A stretch of 18,216 bases of DNA from an uncultured Campylobacter sp. Its GTDB lineage: Bacteria > Campylobacterota > Campylobacteria > Campylobacterales > Campylobacteraceae. The stretch lies in NCBI RefSeq assembly GCF_938045465.1, contig NZ_CALIBF010000012.1:1-18216 (forward strand), read 5' to 3'. Position numbers and translations under genes: made by a program. The notes below the pieces were generated by a model. It did not search any database. It saw only the letters and a program-made list of their open reading frames with translations, and was not told the origin of the DNA. Shown piece after piece: positions 1-6,503 of the stretch. Positions within the stretch are counted from its first letter, which is position 1. The number at the start of each line of letters is the position of its first letter.

Positions 1-518
1 CTGCCGCTGCTTGGACGCTGCAAAAAGGATAAAATCCGCAGTAGCGTGGATTTGCCGCTGCCGTTAGAGCCCAAAAGCGCCGTGATGCCGCTCGTATTTA
101 GATCGAAACTAGGGATATTTAGAATTTCGCTCCGTTCGTAGCGCAGCACTAGATCCCGCACCGAGATCAGTTCGCTATCGGGTACAGCTCGCGCGCCGGC
201 GGAATTCCCATTTGCAAAATTCTTTCTCGCAGAATTCTCACTCGCGAAATTCTCGCTCTTGGAATTTTTACCCGCAGAATTTGCGCTAATGGAATTCTCG
301 GTCGCAGAATTTTTACTCTTAGAATTTCCCGCGGCGAAATTTTTACTCGTAGAATTCTCAGCGGCGAAATTTACGCGCATAGAATTTACGTCCGCGGAAT
401 TCTCAATGACGGAATTTACGTCCGTTAAATTTTCACTCATAAAATTTTTGCGCTCCCGCTCCGCCTTGTTTTTGTCCGTGAAATTCTTGCTCGGATGCGT
501 TAGCTTATCTGCATTCAT
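1..518 (-). CDS. tupC: TupC, tungstate ABC transporter ATP-binding protein (3' end beyond window) with repeat-rich N-terminal extension
   Basis: Cytoplasmic ATPase that powers tungstate import through TupB. The ABC domain starts near residue 116 (ELISVRDLVLRY) and shows a clean Walker A, GSNGSGKST, with its lysine at residue 156; the rest lies outside the window. The ATG at 516-518 overlaps the tupB stop (TGA, 515-517) in an ATGA, so the two are translationally coupled. Between this start and the ABC domain lie about 115 residues that ABC ATPases normally lack. Residues 25-105 form an Asn-rich repeat with Asn at every fifth position (units such as KNFAA, ENSTS, GNSKS), encoded by a 15-bp DNA repeat. 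The only later ATG codons are at 438-440 and 378-380 and I saw no GTG or TTG, so even the last one leaves about 70 extra residues. Identity as TupC comes from the ABC domain plus the TupB/TupA neighbours. Whether the extension is present in the mature protein is unknown. Confidence 0.85.
   Translation of the reverse strand, partial: MNADKLTHPSKNFTDKNKAERERKNFMSENLTDVNSVIENSADVNSMRVNFAAENSTSKNFAAGNSKSKNSATENSISANSAGKNSKSENFASENSARKNFANGNSAGARAVPDSELISVRDLVLRYERSEILNIPSFDLNTSGITALLGSNGSGKSTLLRILSFLQRPSSG
204..446 (-). repeat. 15-bp degenerate tandem repeat inside the tupC 5' end
   Basis: An AATT core recurs exactly every 15 bases from 204 to 444 (204, 219, 234 and so on), giving 17 in-frame units. 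Each unit holds GGAATTC, AGAATT or GAAATT, followed on the plus strand by variable bases such as CTCGC or TTACT. On the tupC strand each unit reads Asn plus Ser/Phe and three variable residues, often small or charged. Because the period is a multiple of three, all units keep the frame. The plus strand is also open through the array and would read A-E-F-x-x, but that frame runs antisense into the end of tupB and I treat it as a shadow. Confidence 0.85.
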
Positions 519-1207
519 CGATCCAGCCTTTTTAGCGCATGGATGGCTAAATTTACCGCAAACGCTATTAAAATCAGCACCAGCGCGAGCGCTATACCCA
601 TCGCAAACTCGCCCTTGTTGGTCTCAAGCGAGATCGCCGTGGTGATCGTGCGGGTGAAATATTTGATATTGCCGCCGATCATCATCGCTACGCCCACCTC
701 GGCGACGATCCGCCCGTAAGCGGTGGCGATGACGACCAGTAGGGCGTAGCGTAGCTCATAAAGCACGCAAAGGATTAAATTTAGCGGGCTTAGGCGGTAG
801 TTCATAATGTTTAGATAGTGCTTTTTGTCCATATTTTCGATGACGCTGGCGCTTAGTGAGATGATGATAGGGAGCGCCAGCACAAACTGTCCGAGCATCA
901 CGGCTTTAAGCGTAAAAAGTAGCCCCAGCTCGCCCAGGGGGCCGTTTCTGGAGATGAAAGCGTAAAGGATCAGTCCTATCGCCACCGTGGGCATCGCAAG
1001 CGCTACGTCGCTTAAAAGCCTAAGCGTTCTGCGAGCGCGAAATTCGTAAAATCCGAGGATAAATCCTATCGGAAAGCCGATTATGATGGCAAAAAGTATC
1101 GAGATGCTCGAAGTATAAAGCGTTGCTTTAATCGCCGAAAAGGTCTCCGCATCGCCGCTAAAAAGCAGCCCGAATGCGCTTAAAATTCCTTCTAAAATAA
1201 AGTCCAA
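515..1207 (-). CDS. tupB: TupB, tungstate ABC transporter permease
   Basis: Inner-membrane channel subunit of the TupABC importer, 230 residues, with hydrophobic segments near residues 5-17, 34-53, 66-86, 95-122, 143-163 and 203-224. The cytoplasmic coupling loop is visible as GRIVAEVGVAMMIGGN (residues 165-180), the EAA-loop form found in TupB/CysT-type oxyanion permeases that contacts the ATPase. Translation starts at a TTG (1205-1207). It is preceded by AGGA seven bases upstream, an in-frame TAG lies just upstream, and no nearby ATG fits. The gene is divergent from tupA and its stop overlaps the tupC start. TupB and sulfate/molybdate permeases are close relatives; the adjacent TupA settles the substrate. 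Confidence 0.9.
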   Translation of the reverse strand: MDFILEGILSAFGLLFSGDAETFSAIKATLYTSSISILFAIIIGFPIGFILGFYEFRARRTLRLLSDVALAMPTVAIGLILYAFISRNGPLGELGLLFTLKAVMLGQFVLALPIIISLSASVIENMDKKHYLNIMNYRLSPLNLILCVLYELRYALLVVIATAYGRIVAEVGVAMMIGGNIKYFTRTITTAISLETNKGEFAMGIALALVLILIAFAVNLAIHALKRLDR

Positions 1208-1290
1208 GATCGCGTCCTAAATGTTCTATTCTGGCATATTTATAAACCAAATTTATATGCTATAATAGCATATTTTTTAAAGGAGATAAC
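1208..1290. promoter_or_regulatory. Divergent tupA/tupB control region with palindromic candidate operator
   Basis: The 83-base spacer serves both directions. For tupA, TATAAT lies at 1261-1266 and AGGAG at 1281-1285, five bases before the ATG. For tupB, a minus-strand TATAAA lies at 1239-1244, about 30 bases before the TTG. A perfect dyad, ATATGCTA-TAA-TAGCATAT (1255-1273), overlaps the tupA -10, and a further GCATAT half-site (1234-1239) touches the tupB -10. Such a site could let one regulator block both promoters. The natural candidate is a ModE-type molybdate/tungstate sensor, which is inference only; no regulator gene is in the window. Confidence 0.6.
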
Positions 1291-2109
1291 ATGAAAAAAA
1301 TATTTTTTGTTTCGCTCGCTCTTAGTGCGAGCCTTTTTGCCGCCGATAACGATTTGGTAATGGCAACCACAACGAGCACCGATAATACGGGCTTGCTAGA
1401 CGCGATCTATCCTGCGTATAAGGCGGAAACCGGCGTAGATGTCAAATGGACGGCGGTAGGTACGGGTGCTGCTCTAAAGCTTGGCGAGAACTGCGATGCG
1501 GACATACTTTTCGTGCATTCGCCGAAGGTCGAGAAAGAATTCGTAGAAAAAGGCTTCGGCGTTGACCGCACGCCCGTTATGTATAATGATTTTATCCTCA
1601 TCGCCGATAAATCCATCGCGCCTAAATTTAAAGGCAAGGACCTTAAAGGCTCGTTTGAGCTAATCAAGGCGGAAAAGATTAAATTTTTCTCTCGCGGCGA
1701 TAAATCGGGCACCGACAACAAAGAGAAAGGTATTTGGAAAAAAGTTGAGGGCGCCGTGCCTGAAAACGAGGCGTGGTATAACCAAACCGGTCAAGGCATG
1801 ATCGCTACGATTAACGCAGCTGCCGAGCAAAAGGGCGTGACCTTCACCGATCGCGGCACCTACATCAAATACGAGGACAATAAAAAGGGTAATCCAGATA
1901 TGGTTATCATCAACGAAGGCGATAACGATCTGAAGAATTTTTATTCCGTAATCGCGGTCAATCCGAAGCACTGCCCAAAAGCCGACTACGAAAACGCGCA
2001 GCGCTTCATCAAATGGATCACTAGCGAGAAGGGGCAGAAGTTCGTAGGCGATTTCAAGCTGCTAAATAAGCCGCTTTTCACCCCTGATGCGAATACTCGC
2101 AAGAATTAG
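1291..2109 (+). CDS. tupA: TupA, periplasmic tungstate-binding protein
   Basis: Substrate-binding component of the tungstate importer, 272 residues. Residues 1-18 form a Sec signal peptide (MKK, hydrophobic core, SLFA before ADN), so the mature protein is periplasmic; there is no lipobox cysteine. It opens with LVMATTTSTDNTGLLDAIYP, the TupA signature in which the TTTS stretch binds the oxyanion, followed by DVKWTAVGTGAALKLGENCDADILFVHSP and later SRGDKSGTDNKEKGIWK, both typical of the family. Length fits the family. It faces tupBC across a shared promoter region, an arrangement I recall from C. jejuni. Tungstate supplies W-dependent enzymes such as formate dehydrogenase in campylobacters. 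Molybdate-binding ModA is less likely given the TTTSTDNTG motif. Confidence 0.95.
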   Translation: MKKIFFVSLALSASLFAADNDLVMATTTSTDNTGLLDAIYPAYKAETGVDVKWTAVGTGAALKLGENCDADILFVHSPKVEKEFVEKGFGVDRTPVMYNDFILIADKSIAPKFKGKDLKGSFELIKAEKIKFFSRGDKSGTDNKEKGIWKKVEGAVPENEAWYNQTGQGMIATINAAAEQKGVTFTDRGTYIKYEDNKKGNPDMVIINEGDNDLKNFYSVIAVNPKHCPKADYENAQRFIKWITSEKGQKFVGDFKLLNKPLFTPDANTRKN

Positions 2110-2138
2110 CTCTAGTTAAATAAAGCTAAATTTAAAGC

Positions 2139-2175
2139 CCAAAGACGAAGCGTCGCCTTTGGACTTTTGCTTTTT
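2139..2175 (+). terminator. Probable tupA terminator
   Basis: About 30 bases after the tupA stop, CCAAAG (2139-2144) pairs with CTTTGG (2157-2162), with a further ACG/CGT pairing inside. A T-rich run (ACTTTTGCTTTTT) follows. The U-tract is interrupted, so efficiency may be modest. Confidence 0.55.
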
Positions 2176-2626
2176 CATAAATCAATCTGTGCGCCTTTAA
2201 ATTTAGTTCTTTTGCTTCTAAAATTTAACCGGCGCTTCTCTTTACGATACATTTTTTACTTTCTAGCCATACGTTTAAATTTATCGCAGCTTCGTTTGTA
2301 GGCGATAGGCTTAAAATTTCAGCTATATTCGAGATCGGCGCGAAGAAATTTCGATCGCGTTTAGATATACTCTAATGTCTAGCGATATTTATACAGCGCA
2401 AAATTTAGTAGTATTGATGTGTGACTCAAAATTTTAGTTTGTTGGGAATTTAATTTGAAGTAGCAGTTAAGCTCGGGCGTATGAAAAACGCCCGAGTCTG
2501 TGAAGCTATGAAATTTTATGTGCGGTTTATGGAGTCGCTTCTGCCGCGCGCCGGTAAAATTGCCTTTCAAGCTCTAGCAAAATTACCGAGCGCGCGGCTA
2601 TAAATTTCACTTTGCGTGTGAGCGAA
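2176..2626. other. Spacer between tupA and dnaK
   Basis: tupA and dnaK converge here. Apart from the hairpin at 2472-2496 I see AT-rich sequence with AAATTT words and no convincing gene. A 63-codon minus-strand reading frame at 2379-2570 has no recognisable domain, no good ribosome site and a composition like the surrounding spacer, so I do not call it. Confidence 0.5.
2472..2496 (-). terminator. Hairpin downstream of dnaK, possible operon terminator
   Basis: CTCGGGCGT (2472-2480) and ACGCCCGAG (2488-2496) form a perfect 9-bp GC-rich stem with a 7-base loop, about 130 bases past the dnaK stop. Neither strand has a clear T-run after the stem. It may therefore be an end-protecting hairpin or a weak terminator rather than a classic intrinsic one. 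Confidence 0.45.
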
Positions 2627-4513
2627 CTATTCGACTTCGGCGTCGATGACGTCGTCGTCTTTTTTACCGCCGTTTGAGCCGGAGCTTTGCGATCCGCCTT
2701 GCGCGCCCTGATTTGCGCTAGCAGCCTTGTATAGATCCTCGGCGACCTTGCTTAGGGCTTCTACTTTAGAGTTTATCGCTTCCTTGCTCGCGTTTTCATC
2801 CTTTAGCACGGCTTTTAGATCATTTAGCGCGCCCTCGATCTTAGCGCGTAGATCGCCCGGCACCTTCTCGCCCATCTCGCTTAGGCTCTTTTCGGTTTGA
2901 TGTGCGATGCTATCGGCTTGGTTGCGCGCCTCGACGGTCTCTTTGCGCTTGTTGTCTTCCTCTTTGTGAAGCTCGGCATCCTTCACCATCTTATCGATCT
3001 CGGCGTCGCTTAAGCCGCTTGAGCCGGTGATGCGGATGTCGGTTGCCTTGCCGGTAGCTTTGTCTTTTGCCGAAACGGTTAAAATTCCGTTCGCGTCGAT
3101 GTTAAATTCCACCTCGATCTGCGGTACGCCGCGAGGAGCGGGCATGATGCCTTCAAGATTGAAATTTCCTAGCGATTTATTGTCCTTCGCGAACTCGCGC
3201 TCACCCTGCAAGACGTTAATCGTAACGGCGCTTTGGTTATCCTCTGCTGTCGAGAAGGTTTGAGATTTTTTCGTAGGTATCGTAGTTCCCTTTTCGATGA
3301 TCTTGGTCATCACGCCGCCTAGGGTTTCGATGCCGAGGCTTAACGGAGTCACGTCGAGTAGTAGCACATCTTTTACGTCGCCTTTGATGACCGCGCCTTG
3401 GATTGCAGCGCCGATCGCTACGACTTCGTCAGGGTTTACGCTCTTATTTAACTCCTTGCCGAAAGCCTTTTTAACCTCCTCTTGCACCAAAGGCACACGC
3501 GTCGAGCCGCCTACCATGACGACTTCTTTTATGTCGTTCATGCTTAGCCCTGCGTCGCTTACGACCTTTTTAAGCGTGCTTATAGTCTCATCTACCAAAG
3601 AATCGATCATGCTTTCAAATTTAGCTCTAGTGATGGTTTTCATTAGGTGCTTTGGACCTGTAGCGTCTGCGGTGATGAAAGGTAAATTTACCGTCGTTTC
3701 CATCGCGCTACTTAGCTCTTTTTTGGCGTTTTCCGCAGCCTCTTTTAGGCGTTGCATAGCCATGACATCGCCGCGCAAGTCGATACCTGTTTCAGATTGA
3801 AATTCTGAGGTTAAAAAGTCGATCAGTTTGTTATCGAAATCATCGCCGCCCAAAAATGCATTACCGCCGGTAGCTAAAACTTCTACGACGCTATCGCCGG
3901 TTTCTAGCACGGTTACGTCGAACGTACCGCCGCCTAGATCGTAAACGACGATCTTTTCGGATTCTTTTTTATCCAGTCCATACGCAAGCGCCGCCGCGGT
4001 CGGCTCGTTAATGATACGAAGCACGTTTAGGCCCGCGATTGTTCCTGCTTCTTTGGTCGCCTTTCTTTGGCTGTCGTTGAAATACGCAGGCACGGTTATG
4101 ACCGCATCGACAACCGGCTCACCCAAAAACGCCTCGGCGTCCTCTTTTAGCTTGATTAGCACCTTGGCTGAAATTTCTTGCGGCGTATAAACCTTGCCCG
4201 CGATCTCTACCGCGCACGCGCCGTTTCGGTCGATGATTTTATACGGTAGGCGCTTTTTGGCCTCCTGCGCATTTTTTTCATTCATCATAAGACCCATGAT
4301 GCGTTTGATCGAGTAGATCGTCTTTTCCGGGTTAGTGACGGCTTGGCGCTTGGCGCTGTCGCCTACTAAAACCTCGCCTTTGTCGGTGAAAGCGACTACC
4401 GACGGAGTGGTGTTTTTGCCCTCTTTGTTCGGTATGATCTTGCTCTCGCCGCGCTCGAATATGCTTACGCACGAGTTTGTTGTTCCTAGGTCGATGCCTA
4501 TGACTTTTGCCAT
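2627..4513 (-). CDS. dnaK: DnaK, Hsp70 chaperone
   Basis: ATP-driven cytoplasmic chaperone that folds and protects proteins with DnaJ and GrpE. It is full length at 628 residues. The nucleotide-binding domain shows the phosphate loops IGIDLGTTNS (5-14) and YDLGGGTFDV (191-200) and the adenosine motif VGGSTR (334-339). The interdomain linker DVLLLD (382-387) is intact and leads into the substrate-binding domain (DVTPLSLGIETLGG), a helical lid and a Gly/Ser/Gln-rich tail ending DDDVIDAEVE, the usual acidic bacterial terminus. The ATG is preceded by AAAGGA seven bases upstream. It is the last gene of hrcA-grpE-dnaK, 45 bases after grpE, so it should fall under the HrcA-controlled promoter at 5950-5979. 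Confidence 0.98.
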   Translation of the reverse strand: MAKVIGIDLGTTNSCVSIFERGESKIIPNKEGKNTTPSVVAFTDKGEVLVGDSAKRQAVTNPEKTIYSIKRIMGLMMNEKNAQEAKKRLPYKIIDRNGACAVEIAGKVYTPQEISAKVLIKLKEDAEAFLGEPVVDAVITVPAYFNDSQRKATKEAGTIAGLNVLRIINEPTAAALAYGLDKKESEKIVVYDLGGGTFDVTVLETGDSVVEVLATGGNAFLGGDDFDNKLIDFLTSEFQSETGIDLRGDVMAMQRLKEAAENAKKELSSAMETTVNLPFITADATGPKHLMKTITRAKFESMIDSLVDETISTLKKVVSDAGLSMNDIKEVVMVGGSTRVPLVQEEVKKAFGKELNKSVNPDEVVAIGAAIQGAVIKGDVKDVLLLDVTPLSLGIETLGGVMTKIIEKGTTIPTKKSQTFSTAEDNQSAVTINVLQGEREFAKDNKSLGNFNLEGIMPAPRGVPQIEVEFNIDANGILTVSAKDKATGKATDIRITGSSGLSDAEIDKMVKDAELHKEEDNKRKETVEARNQADSIAHQTEKSLSEMGEKVPGDLRAKIEGALNDLKAVLKDENASKEAINSKVEALSKVAEDLYKAASANQGAQGGSQSSGSNGGKKDDDVIDAEVE

Positions 4514-4558
4514 TTGTTTATCCTTTGTGTTGAATTTAAAATTTTAAAATTTGAGCGA

Positions 4559-5134
4559 TTATTTCGCCACTACTACCATAGCAGCGCGCAAAACGCGCTG
4601 CTTATACATATAGCCTTTTTGATATACTTGAACGATATCGCCTTTTTTAGCGCCTTCGGCTTCAATCATCGAAATAGCGTTATGCACGCTAGGATCAAAT
4701 CCCGCATCCGTCGCTATCGGCACGATACCGTATTTTTCAAAAGTCTTTGTAAAAAGGCTTAGACATTGTTTTACGCCGACCTCAATTTTATCCGCAAGCT
4801 CATTACCTTCCACATCAATTTTGGCGGCTTCCTCAAGAGCGTCGATTATCGGCAGCAGATCCTTCGCAAAGCTCTCGCTAGCGTAAGCAACAGCGCTATC
4901 TTTTTCTTTTTCCAAACGTTTTTTGAGATTTTCAAAATCCGCATTGGCGCGGTAAAATTTATCAGTGATCTCACTTAGCTCGTTTTGAAGCTTTTGTATC
5001 TGCGCGTCAGTATCGTCGCATGTCTGCGCCTCTTGCGGCTCGCTCGCCTCTGACGCGCACTGCTCGCAAACCTCTTTTTCTTCACTATCGCACGCTGCGT
5101 TTTTATCGCCGTGCTCTTTAAATTTATGGCTCAT
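4559..5134 (-). CDS. grpE: GrpE, nucleotide exchange factor for DnaK
   Basis: Co-chaperone that releases ADP from DnaK, 191 residues. A charged, flexible N-terminus (1-42) precedes a long dimerising helix (about 43-85, IQKLQNELSEITDKFYRANADFENLKKRLEKE). A helical bundle and beta-wing with the family signature (FDPSVHNAIS and VYQKGYMYKQRVLRAAMVVVA) follow. The ATG (5132-5134) overlaps the hrcA stop in an ATGA and has AAGGAG four bases upstream, so translation is coupled to hrcA. The N-terminal tail carries four cysteines (15, 23, 26, 39), including a C-x-x-C. That is unusual for GrpE tails, and their role is unknown. Confidence 0.97.
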   Translation of the reverse strand: MSHKFKEHGDKNAACDSEEKEVCEQCASEASEPQEAQTCDDTDAQIQKLQNELSEITDKFYRANADFENLKKRLEKEKDSAVAYASESFAKDLLPIIDALEEAAKIDVEGNELADKIEVGVKQCLSLFTKTFEKYGIVPIATDAGFDPSVHNAISMIEAEGAKKGDIVQVYQKGYMYKQRVLRAAMVVVAK

Positions 5135-5919
5135 GCTACTCCTTTAGCGTAGTTAAAAAATTTCTCGTAATTCTCGTAAACGCTGCCTGCGCAGATCATC
5201 GTAGCGTCCTCGCCTTCGAATTTTACGGGGCGTTTGATCCCCATAAATCCGTGCTCAAAGTAGGGCGCGAAGATCAAATTTTTAGTAAAATTTACGGCGA
5301 TCGAGGGGTTGAGTAAAATTTTAAACCGCTCGTCTTTGAAAATTTTATACGCTACGACCTCGTTACAAAGAAATTCGATTTTAGAATTTTTTAGCTCCCT
5401 GATCTTGGTACTAAGCTCGCGCAGACCGATCTGCATTGAAGCTAGCTCCAAATCTCCGAGTGAAATTCCTATTAAATTTGATAGGAATTTAAAAACTCTA
5501 AAATCGTATTTTAAGATAATCTCATCCGTTCTAAATGTAAGGATTATGAAGCGATTATCGTGATTGATAACTTCGCTTAGGGCTTCGTTTTCGGCGTTGA
5601 AAATCATACAGTAAATTTCAAAATCCTCAAGCACCGCTTCTAGCTCGCGAGCATCGTCTATTTTTAACTCATCGTCGAAGCTAAGTCTAGCGCGCCAGTA
5701 ATCTTGCATCGTCGCAACTGTGGGGATTCTACCACCGCTTACATGAAGCTGCGTCAAAGCCCCCTCGTCGCTTAAGCGCTTAAAATAAATTCGGATGCTA
5801 GACGCTGACATCGCTACGCCCATACGCTCACCCAGCTCGGAAGATCCGATCGGGGTGTTGCTATCGAGATAGGCGGAAATGATGGATTCCAGGATCATAT
5901 CACGTTTATTCGTTTTCAC
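5131..5919 (-). CDS. hrcA: HrcA, heat-shock repressor
   Basis: Represses chaperone operons by binding CIRCE operators; GroEL normally keeps it active. The N-terminus is a winged helix (KRDMILESIISAYLDSNTPIGSSELGERMGVAMSASSIR, then IYFKRLSDEGALTQLHVSGGRIPT), the HrcA signature. The remainder is a diverged dimerisation/GAF-like domain, shorter than in Bacillus HrcA, as is usual in this phylum. I place the start at the GTG of 5917-5919 (MKTNKRDM, 262 residues), with AAAGAG eight bases upstream. The frame stays open further upstream to 6012, but that stretch holds the promoter and operator and cannot all be translated from that message. First gene of the hrcA-grpE-dnaK operon and probably self-regulated. 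Confidence 0.93.
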   Translation of the reverse strand: MKTNKRDMILESIISAYLDSNTPIGSSELGERMGVAMSASSIRIYFKRLSDEGALTQLHVSGGRIPTVATMQDYWRARLSFDDELKIDDARELEAVLEDFEIYCMIFNAENEALSEVINHDNRFIILTFRTDEIILKYDFRVFKFLSNLIGISLGDLELASMQIGLRELSTKIRELKNSKIEFLCNEVVAYKIFKDERFKILLNPSIAVNFTKNLIFAPYFEHGFMGIKRPVKFEGEDATMICAGSVYENYEKFFNYAKGVA

Positions 5920-5921
5920 TT

Positions 5922-5948
5922 TTAGCACTCTTTCGGTAAGATTGCCAG
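5922..5948 (-). promoter_or_regulatory. CIRCE-type HrcA operator
   Basis: On the minus strand the sequence reads CTGGCAATC, nine bases, then GAGTGCTAA. The CIRCE consensus is TTAGCACTC-N9-GAGTGCTAA. The right arm matches 9/9, the left arm 6/9, and the spacer is exactly nine. It starts where transcription should begin from the promoter just upstream and ends three bases before the hrcA GTG, a classic autoregulatory position. Confidence 0.8.
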
Positions 5949-5949
5949 T

Positions 5950-5979
5950 ATTATACAACATTGAGTGGTAGGATGTCAA
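5950..5979 (-). promoter_or_regulatory. Sigma-70 promoter of hrcA-grpE-dnaK
   Basis: Minus-strand TTGACA (5974-5979) and TATAAT (5950-5955), both perfect consensus, are separated by 18 bases. A good -35 is unusual for Campylobacter promoters, which mostly lack one. The expected start of transcription falls at the edge of the CIRCE element. Confidence 0.8.
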
Positions 5980-5998
5980 GGTTTTTATATAAATTTTA

Positions 5999-6039
5999 TA
6001 AAATTTTAGCAATCGGGTTCTGAGTTTGCTAAAATTTTA
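5999..6039. repeat. Long inverted repeat upstream of hrcA promoter
   Basis: TAAAATTTTAGCAA (5999-6012) and TTGCTAAAATTTTA (6026-6039) are exact reverse complements with a 13-base loop. It sits 20 bases upstream of the hrcA -35 and between two divergent genes, so no known transcript needs terminating here. Related GCTAAATTT dyads occur elsewhere in the window. Confidence 0.7.
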
Positions 6040-6060
6040 ACTATGATTTTTTGAGCTGAG

Positions 6061-6123
6061 TGGAATTCTTGGAATTCTTGGAATTCTTGGAATTCTTGGA
6101 ATTCTTGGAATTCTTGGAATTTA
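6061..6123. repeat. 9-bp perfect tandem repeat (TGGAATTCT, six copies plus a variant)
   Basis: Six identical head-to-tail copies of TGGAATTCT (6061-6114) are followed by TGGAATTTA (6115-6123). Such perfect short arrays tend to gain and lose copies by slipped-strand mispairing. It lies about 80 bases upstream of the hrcA -35 and 380 bases upstream of atpB, in no recognisable reading frame. The GGAATTC core is shared with the tupC repeat. Confidence 0.95.
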
Positions 6124-6503
6124 TCGCGGTGCCGTCGCGGTAGAATTTTATTGTATTTTTTGTATCTGTAAACATAAATTTTACCGCACAGCCGGCTAGG
6201 GCTTCTCTGTATGCGACAGATAAATTCTATTTTGCAAAAATAGTATTAACAGTATAGCTGCAAATTCCGTAGTTACCAGCTAAAATTTTGTCATTTGCTG
6301 AAATGCTGAAAATGTGAAGTTAAATGCTAAAAAAACGCAAAATTCCCGCCGAAATGGCGCGCAAGCTAGACGAAAGTGCTAGGCAAGCAAAGCGGTGTGA
6401 GAACTCGCAAAGCTCAAAATTTCACTCGCTAGCGTAAATTTAAATATACTTTAACGAATAGAAGTGTAAAATACGCCACAAATTTCAACGATCAAGGGTT
6501 TTT
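6124..6503. other. Spacer upstream of atpB
   Basis: There is no convincing gene in this 380-base stretch. A TAAAAT at about 6467-6472 may be the -10 of atpB, and AAGGG lies five bases before its ATG. The sequence around 6340-6420 is mixed in composition and could be untranslated RNA, but I recognise no family. Confidence 0.4.

Noticed and set aside
259..645. Plus-strand 128-codon frame rich in A-E-F-x-x units
   Set aside because: It is antisense to the tupC repeat and the tupB 3' end, has no ribosome site, and its second half is the shadow of tupB. The open frame follows from the stop-free 15-bp unit.
2379..2570. 63-codon minus-strand frame between tupA and dnaK
   Set aside because: It has no ribosome site and no recognisable domain, contains the GC-rich hairpin, and has spacer-like composition.
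5920..6012. Longer HrcA starting at 6012
   Set aside because: The extra 31 codons contain the TTGACA/TATAAT promoter and the CIRCE operator; the GTG at 5917-5919 matches the expected HrcA N-terminus and has a ribosome site.
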